From an uncultured Erysipelotrichaceae bacterium (GTDB taxonomy: Bacteria > Bacillota_I > Bacilli_A > Erysipelotrichales > Erysipelotrichaceae): a stretch of DNA of 61,394 nucleotides. Positions 56,437-61,394 of the stretch are shown in pieces. How positions within the stretch are numbered: position 1 is the first letter of the stretch; the number at the start of each line of letters is the position of its first letter. A model generated the notes under the pieces. It made no database searches, was not told where the DNA came from, and was given only the letters and a program-made list of their open reading frames with translations. The position numbers were made by a program, and so were the translations under genes. The stretch spans positions 1 through 61,394 of the forward strand of contig OMXA01000015.1 of assembly GCA_900314905.1 (NCBI GenBank). The letters are read 5' to 3'.

Positions 56437-58386
56437 ATGGAGAATAAGGGACCTTATTACATTACTACTGCGATTGCCTATACGTCTGGCAAGCCGCATA
56501 TCGGAAATGTCTACGAAATCGTGCTGGCAGATTCCATTGCCCGCTATAAGCGGCAGATCGGCTATGATGTCCGTTTCCAGACCGGAACGGATGAACATGG
56601 TCAGAAAGTGGAAGAGAAGGCAAAGCAGGCAGGAGTCTCTCCGAAGGAGTTCGTGGACAAAGTGTCCGGAGAGATCCGCCAGCAGTTTGATGTCATGAAT
56701 CTTTCCTATGATAAGTTCATCCGCACCACGGATGAAGATCATGAGCGGTCAGTGCAGCATATCTTCAAGAAGCTGTATGACCAGGGAGATATCTATAAGG
56801 GCAAGTACAAGGGAATGTACTGCCAGGAGTGCGAGGCATTCTACACGAAGAGCCAGCTGACAGAAGATGGCAAGTGCCCGGTCTGCGGTTCTGATGTCAA
56901 GCCGATGGAAGAAGAGGCATACTTCTTCCGCATGAGCAAGTACGCTCCGAAACTGATTCAGTATATAGAAGACCATCCGGAATTCATTCAGCCTGAGAGC
57001 CGCAAGAACGAGATGATCAACAACTTCCTGAAGCCGGGTCTGCAGGATCTGTGCGTTTCGAGAACCAGTTTCACGTGGGGAATCCCGGTGTCATTTGATC
57101 CGAAGCACGTGATTTATGTATGGATCGATGCACTTTCCAACTATATTACCGGCCTTGGCTATGATCCGGAGGAGCCGTATACCGATCTTTATAAGAAATA
57201 CTGGCCGGCGGATCTGCATCTGGTCGGAAAGGATATCATCCGTTTCCATACCATCTACTGGCCGATCATGTTAATGGCACTTGGCGAACCGCTCCCGAAG
57301 CAGGTGTTCGGTCATCCGTGGCTTCTGACTGGCTCGGATAAGATGTCGAAGTCCAAGGGGAATGTCATCTATGCGGATGATCTCGTGAATCTCTTCGGAG
57401 TTGATGCAGTGAGATACATCATGCTGCATGAGATGCCGTTTGCCCAGGATGGCCATGTATCCTATGAGCTGATGATTGACCGCATCAATTCCAATCTGGC
57501 GAACAATCTGGGCAATCTTGTCAACCGCACGATTTCCATGCAGAACAAGTATTTCAATGGCAAGGTGACGAATCCTGGGGTCTATGAGCCGGTGGATGAG
57601 GAACTGAAGCAGAAGGCCATGGAAACTGTGAAGGCAGTCGATGCCAAGATGAGCGAGCTGCGTGTGGCAGATTCCATTGATGCGATTTTCGAACTGCTGG
57701 ATCGCAGCAACAAGTATATCGATGAAACGATGCCATGGAGTCTGGCAAAGGATTCCGAGAAGGTTTCCCGCCTTGCCACGGTACTCTACAATCTGCTCGA
57801 GGCGATTCGTATTTCTGCAGTTCTGCTGCGCCCGTATCTTCCTGAGACCAGTGAAAAGATTCTGAATCAGCTGAATACGCAGAAGCGCGATTATGATTCC
57901 GTCCAGGCATGGGGTCAGATGGAGACACTGATTTCCGTGACTCCGACTCCGGAAATTCTCTTCCGGAGACTGGATGAGAAAGAAGTCATGGCAAAGGTTG
58001 CGGTCATTGAAGAGAAGCAGCAGGAAGCAATGCGCAAGCTGAAGGCTGAGACTGAAAAGAAGCCGGAAATTGCCATGGAAGACTTCGGCAAGCTCGATTT
58101 AAGAGTAGGCAAGGTGCTCTCCTGTGAGAAGCATCCGAAGGCAGACTCTCTTCTGATCGAGAAAGTAGATCTTGGCAATGGCGATATCCGTCAGATCGTA
58201 TCCGGTCTTGCCGGAAGCTATACTCCAGGTCAGATGATCGGCAAGAGCATCGTTGTGATTGCCAATCTGAAGCCTGCAGTCATCCGCGGGGTAGAAAGCC
58301 AGGGCATGCTGCTGGCAGGAAAGAATGGCGACGAGATTGCTGTCGTTGAGGTGAATGGTCTGAAACCGGGAACCAGAATTCAGTGA
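56437..58386 (+). CDS. metG: Methionine--tRNA ligase
   Basis: Class I synthetase, 649 residues from the ATG at 56437 behind GGGAGG. HIGH-type motif PHIGNVYE near residue 20, zinc-knuckle cysteines CQECEAF and CPVCG, KMSKS in SDKMSKSKGN near 303, and a C-terminal EMAP/Trbp111 tRNA-binding domain (FGKLDLRVGKVLSCEKHPKA to the end) that dimerises the enzyme. T-box regulated. Confidence 0.97.
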   Translation: MENKGPYYITTAIAYTSGKPHIGNVYEIVLADSIARYKRQIGYDVRFQTGTDEHGQKVEEKAKQAGVSPKEFVDKVSGEIRQQFDVMNLSYDKFIRTTDEDHERSVQHIFKKLYDQGDIYKGKYKGMYCQECEAFYTKSQLTEDGKCPVCGSDVKPMEEEAYFFRMSKYAPKLIQYIEDHPEFIQPESRKNEMINNFLKPGLQDLCVSRTSFTWGIPVSFDPKHVIYVWIDALSNYITGLGYDPEEPYTDLYKKYWPADLHLVGKDIIRFHTIYWPIMLMALGEPLPKQVFGHPWLLTGSDKMSKSKGNVIYADDLVNLFGVDAVRYIMLHEMPFAQDGHVSYELMIDRINSNLANNLGNLVNRTISMQNKYFNGKVTNPGVYEPVDEELKQKAMETVKAVDAKMSELRVADSIDAIFELLDRSNKYIDETMPWSLAKDSEKVSRLATVLYNLLEAIRISAVLLRPYLPETSEKILNQLNTQKRDYDSVQAWGQMETLISVTPTPEILFRRLDEKEVMAKVAVIEEKQQEAMRKLKAETEKKPEIAMEDFGKLDLRVGKVLSCEKHPKADSLLIEKVDLGNGDIRQIVSGLAGSYTPGQMIGKSIVVIANLKPAVIRGVESQGMLLAGKNGDEIAVVEVNGLKPGTRIQ

Positions 58387-58435
58387 AGGTTCTGAACCTG
58401 GGGGCTGAATCAGGTGCCATCAAGCTGATGAAATC

Positions 58436-58479
58436 AGCCGTATCTGCAGGAATCAGGATTCCTGCGGATGCGGCTTTTT
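58436..58479 (+). terminator. Terminator after metG
   Basis: An interrupted long stem (GCCG 58437-58440 with CGGC 58471-58474, inner GCAGGAAT with ATTCCTGC) is followed by TTTTT. Confidence 0.85.
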
Positions 58480-58482
58480 CTG

Positions 58483-58540
58483 TTGACATCAGATCATACA
58501 GATGATACAGTTCAATCAGATAGTACAGATAAGACAAATG
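58483..58540 (+). promoter_or_regulatory. Promoter and probable operator of the YtrA-type operon
   Basis: TTGACA (58483-58488) is 17 bp from TACAGT (58506-58511). The region contains ATCATACAGATGAT, an inverted repeat, and repeated TACAGAT words around 58495-58532, as expected for autoregulation by the GntR-type product. Confidence 0.5.
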
Positions 58541-58556
58541 ATCGAAGGGAGGCTGC

Positions 58557-58922
58557 ATGTTCTTATTGAATATTCAGAGCAAAGTTCCGATCTTTGAACA
58601 GATTGAGACGCAGATCATGCGTTTCATTGAAACGGGTGTGCTGGCACCGGGGGATCGGCTGCCGTCAGTGAGGCAGATGGCAATTGATAATGGGATTAAT
58701 CCCAATACTGTTGCCAAGGCTTATGCAAAACTTGAACAGGATGGCTATGTCAATAACATTCCGAAGAAAGGAGTTTATGTGGCAGAAGTGAAGCAGAGGC
58801 AGAGGATTGATGAACGGGTAATGACTGTCATGAAACAGTGGAAGAGTGAAGGAATCACGAGAGATATGATTCTGATATGTGCAGATGCTGCGTATGGGGA
58901 GAAGACAGATGCTGAAAATTGA
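58557..58922 (+). CDS. GntR-family regulator, YtrA subfamily
   Basis: 121 residues: winged helix-turn-helix (APGDRLPSVRQMAIDNGINPNTVAKAYAKLEQDGYV, about 33-70) and a short C-terminal helical dimer segment, no ligand domain. YtrA-type proteins repress adjacent ABC exporters that answer to cell-wall antibiotics. GGGAGG precedes the ATG, and the ABC ATPase starts inside its 3' end. Confidence 0.93.
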   Translation: MFLLNIQSKVPIFEQIETQIMRFIETGVLAPGDRLPSVRQMAIDNGINPNTVAKAYAKLEQDGYVNNIPKKGVYVAEVKQRQRIDERVMTVMKQWKSEGITRDMILICADAAYGEKTDAEN

Positions 58923-59793
58923 GCATGTATATAAAAACTTCGGCACGACCGAGGTTCTGAAGGGATTGAATCTGGTCGTTCAGGAAGGTTCCGTCTTTGG
59001 CCTTGTCGGGGTCAACGGAGCCGGGAAAAGCACGCTGCTGAGACTGATATCCGGTGTCTATGAAGCAGATCAGGGAACCGTTTCCTTCGATGAGCAGGAT
59101 ACATTCCGTGATCCGAGTATCCGTCAATCCATTTCCTTTGTCAGTGATGAGCCGTATTATCCGATTGGTTCAACGATTGCATCGATGAAGAATTTCTATG
59201 CGTCGCTCTATCCGTTTGATGAGGCTGCGTTTGGAAAATACTGCGAGATCTTCGGACTGGCTCCATCGATGCGGATTCTGAACCTGTCCAAAGGGATGAA
59301 GCGAAGAGCAGCCTTGCTGTTTGCGCTGTGCACACATCCGAAACTGCTGCTTCTGGATGAGGCTTACGATGGCCTGGAGCCGATTGCCCGGCTGCATTTC
59401 AAGCAGATTCTTGCCGACCTGGTGGAAGAGGAGAAGATTACAGTCATCATCTCGTCGCACAATCTGCGTGAGCTGGAAGATATCTGCGACAGCTATGGCA
59501 TCCTGGAAGATGGTGTGATGCTGACATACGGGGATCTGATCGCTTCCCGGGAGAATATCAACAAATATCAGGCTGCCTTTGCAGGCAATGTATCGGCAGA
59601 TGCGTTCAGGGATCTGGATGTGCTCCATCTGGAGATTGAAGGGCGCGTCGTCAAGGCAGTAATCCGGGGAAGTCAGAGTGAGGTTCAGAAGAAGATTGAA
59701 GCGATGAAGCCGGTGCTGATCGATGTGCTTCCGGTGAGCTTTGAAGAACTATTCATCTATGAAGTGGAAAAGAAGGGAGGGCATCATGAGTAA
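58909..59793 (+). CDS. ABC transporter ATP-binding protein
   Basis: 294 residues from the ATG at 58909 (GGAGAAGA upstream). Walker A GVNGAGKST, signature LSKGM in place of LSGGQ, Walker B LLLLDEAYDGLEP, switch His in ISSHNLRE. In YtrB-like exporters this variant signature is common. Overlaps the regulator (14 bp) and the permease (8 bp). Confidence 0.93.
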   Translation: MLKIEHVYKNFGTTEVLKGLNLVVQEGSVFGLVGVNGAGKSTLLRLISGVYEADQGTVSFDEQDTFRDPSIRQSISFVSDEPYYPIGSTIASMKNFYASLYPFDEAAFGKYCEIFGLAPSMRILNLSKGMKRRAALLFALCTHPKLLLLDEAYDGLEPIARLHFKQILADLVEEEKITVIISSHNLRELEDICDSYGILEDGVMLTYGDLIASRENINKYQAAFAGNVSADAFRDLDVLHLEIEGRVVKAVIRGSQSEVQKKIEAMKPVLIDVLPVSFEELFIYEVEKKGGHHE

Positions 59794-61255
59794 GAGCTAT
59801 TTCCGATTCCTTGTGCGGTATCATCGGGTGCCGCTGGTGTTCTTCTTGATCTTCTACATGACGATTGCACTCTCTTCCTTCATGACCACTTCGTCTCTTT
59901 ATGCACCGGATCGCGGAATGTATTCGATTCTGTCAAATACGTTCACGGTCTGCATGGTCATGAGCATTCTGCTGACGTTCGGAATTCCGATTTATCTTTT
60001 CACCTGGATGCATGCCAAGAAGAGCTGTGATGTTTATGGGGCTCTTCCCTATACGCGGAAAGAAGAACTGGTTACCTCAATGGCCGCGGGCTTCCTTGTA
60101 TGCTTCGGATTCTTCTTCCTTGGCACCATCATCCCGGCAGCCATCGGCCTGGCCCGCGGGGAACTGTATCTGTCTGGCTATCTGATTGCATTAGCAGAGA
60201 TGGCACTGGGAAGTACAGTCCTGCTATTGTTCAATGCCGGGTTATATCTGGTTGCCAACAATGCGCTCGATGGCGCGGTCATGCTGGGAGCATATCATTT
60301 TCTGCCGGTGATGATCATGCTGACGGCAGGCAATGTGTTTTCGAGCCTTGTGGCAGGCCTCAGCACGCCTGACTTGGATAAGATCAGCTGGCTTTCACCA
60401 GTCTATACGACAGGCAGTCTGGTGAGCACTGCTGTTTCAATGGCGCTGCCGGAAAATCTGAATATGCTGGGAACGGATCCCTTATTGCCAAGGACTCTGA
60501 TCCTGATCGGGTTCCTGGTGGTTTCCATCCTTCTTCTGAAGACGAACTTTATCGATCGCAAGCTGGAGCGTGCGGAGCAGCTTTCAGATAACGCGCTGGC
60601 GTATCCGCTGGTGATCCGGATTTATACGGCCCTTTGTCTTCTGATCCTGGCAGCAGGCTCCTTCAAGGGCGATGTGGAATTCCTGCTGTTCGTCCTGATC
60701 TTTGCAGCATTTCTGGTATCGCAGTTTGTCTATCGTAGAACAATTCGGCCGAATTGGAAGATGGTCATTCAGTTTCTGATTCTGACTGCAGCTGCCTTCC
60801 TGGTTGCGGGCATTGGCTGGTGGACGAAGGGATTCTCCATAGCAGAGCGCCCGATTGACTATGAGCATGCACAGTCTATTTCCTACAGCGCATGGAATGA
60901 CAATGATACGTCGAGTATCAATCTGCATCTCGACTTGAAGGTAACGGCAGAAGATACAGAAGCGCTCAGACTTCTGGAACAGATGAGGCAGAAGAGTGTT
61001 GATTCATTCTACAGCCGGAGACAGGAAGGAAAAGAGCTTCCTTCTGCGGATGCGTTCAGCAGCAGCGGAAACCTGGCAATTGAAACCGATCATGCAAGCT
61101 ATTCCTATAGCCTGGATTCATCAGAAGTGCTTTCGCCGGATGATCTGCGTACGCTGGAGAAGTATGGAGAACTGACAATTGATCAGTATTCCTATGGTTA
61201 TGGAACCGACAAGCAGCTGACGCTGGATGAATATTGCAAACTGATTGGGCAGTAA
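59786..61255 (+). CDS. ABC-2 type permease
   Basis: 489-residue membrane partner of the ATPase, from the ATG at 59786 behind GGAGGG. Helices lie in two groups (about residues 12-32, 54-76, 96-122, 130-180, 228-245, then 275-335). A C-terminal soluble tail of about 120 residues (after GIGWWTKGFSIAERPIDYEHAQ) is probably extracellular. Substrate unknown; the neighbours suggest a peptide or cell-wall-active antibiotic. The stop lies 2 bp before the mobile-element end, so the native 3' end could have been altered by insertion. Confidence 0.88.
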   Translation: MSKSYFRFLVRYHRVPLVFFLIFYMTIALSSFMTTSSLYAPDRGMYSILSNTFTVCMVMSILLTFGIPIYLFTWMHAKKSCDVYGALPYTRKEELVTSMAAGFLVCFGFFFLGTIIPAAIGLARGELYLSGYLIALAEMALGSTVLLLFNAGLYLVANNALDGAVMLGAYHFLPVMIMLTAGNVFSSLVAGLSTPDLDKISWLSPVYTTGSLVSTAVSMALPENLNMLGTDPLLPRTLILIGFLVVSILLLKTNFIDRKLERAEQLSDNALAYPLVIRIYTALCLLILAAGSFKGDVEFLLFVLIFAAFLVSQFVYRRTIRPNWKMVIQFLILTAAAFLVAGIGWWTKGFSIAERPIDYEHAQSISYSAWNDNDTSSINLHLDLKVTAEDTEALRLLEQMRQKSVDSFYSRRQEGKELPSADAFSSSGNLAIETDHASYSYSLDSSEVLSPDDLRTLEKYGELTIDQYSYGYGTDKQLTLDEYCKLIGQ

Positions 61256-61257
61256 GT

Positions 61258-61394
61258 GTCAACTACCCCGCCTAAGTCCTAGCGGACTATAGACAGGGCT
61301 TGGAAAGGCTACTACAGCTTTTCGAGCCTGGTTGATTAGCCTAAGTGCTTCGGGCACTACGTTGCTGCTGTGCTACGTCTGGATGCTCCACAAG
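61258..61394 (-). mobile_element. Probable right end of an IS200/IS605-type element (partial)
   Basis: On the minus strand the sequence enters from 61394 with a short open frame (LVEHPDVAQQQRSARST, stop at 61343-61341) that could be the tail of TnpB. It continues through a compact GC-rich segment with hairpins AGTGC-CCGAA-GCACT (61343-61357) and GTCC-GCTA-GGAC (around 61280-61295), and finishes in GGCGGGGTAGTTGAC. An RNA-rich 3' end next to tnpB is where omega guide RNA is found in such elements. Identity with the partial end at 1-130 cannot be tested because opposite ends are present. Confidence 0.45.

Overview
The window reads as the replication-origin region of a low-to-moderate GC Gram-positive (Firmicutes) chromosome. 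By eye the GC content is a little under 50 %. Evidence for this is the dnaA-dnaN-yaaA-recF-gyrB-gyrA order behind a DnaA-box cluster, T-box leaders ahead of serS and metG, a small SRP RNA next to tadA-dnaX-ybaB-recR, an mnmG-rsmG-noc-parA-parB block, parS sites of the Bacillus type, a CIRCE operator, and Shine-Dalgarno starts with TGA used as stop. The overall look (class I fructose-bisphosphate aldolase, DUF1848 protein, oligoendopeptidase F inside the dnaA block, shortened GlmU) fits an Erysipelotrichia-type gut bacterium, but that placement is inference. Both window ends look like the two opposite ends of the same kind of IS200/IS605-type element in the same orientation, so the window is probably a whole contig bounded by a multicopy repeat.

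Layout. 1-1260: element end, then galM on the minus strand with its terminator. 1320-1730: oriC. 1786-12296: dnaA, dnaN, pepF, yaaA, recF, gyrB, gyrA. 12341-14618 (minus strand): a DUF1848 protein, a small ribbon-helix-helix-like protein and a lipoprotein. 14665-20656: T-box and serS flanked by two parS sites, a YdcF-type membrane protein, SRP RNA, tadA, dnaX, ybaB, recR. 20678-30298: fhs, an EVE-like protein, mnmG, an unknown gene, a GHL10 lipoprotein, rsmG, noc, parA, parB. 30384-31747: fda and acpS. 31922-38612: full F-type ATP synthase operon (I, a, c, b, delta, alpha, gamma, beta, epsilon) plus a tiny membrane-protein ORF. 38898-39847: CIRCE and two tandem Hsp20 genes. 39848-41553: a patchy, partly degraded stretch containing a PTS EIIA remnant. 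41554-48374: a membrane protein, mnmE, tatD, rnmV, rsmA, ispE, a shortened glmU, prs. 48544-55676: TelA, a MalY/PatB lyase, a secreted CHAP protein, an unknown protein, a ROK kinase, a lipoprotein, a coiled-coil protein. 55745-58386: cold-shock gene with a long structured leader, and T-box metG. 58483-61255: YtrA-type regulator with ABC ATPase and permease. 61258-61394: element end.

How the parts work together. DnaA binds its box cluster and loads replication; DnaN, RecF, DnaX and RecR serve the fork and its repair, and gyrase manages supercoiling. ParA, ParB and Noc segregate the origin, and two ParB-type parS sites lie about 13-15 kb from oriC, one of them inside the serS T-box leader. rRNA and tRNA maturation genes (rsmG, rsmA, rnmV, mnmE, mnmG, tadA) are spread among them. 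The most interesting signals are the parS/T-box overlap, a c-subunit with a two-carboxylate, sodium-like ion site, an unannotated 38-residue membrane ORF translationally coupled to atpC, GlmU lacking most of its acetyltransferase half, a glycine in the quinolone-determining acidic position of GyrA, and a Noc-like site over the promoter of the rsmG-noc operon. I did not find an obviously new multi-gene system. Most of the window is core housekeeping sequence.
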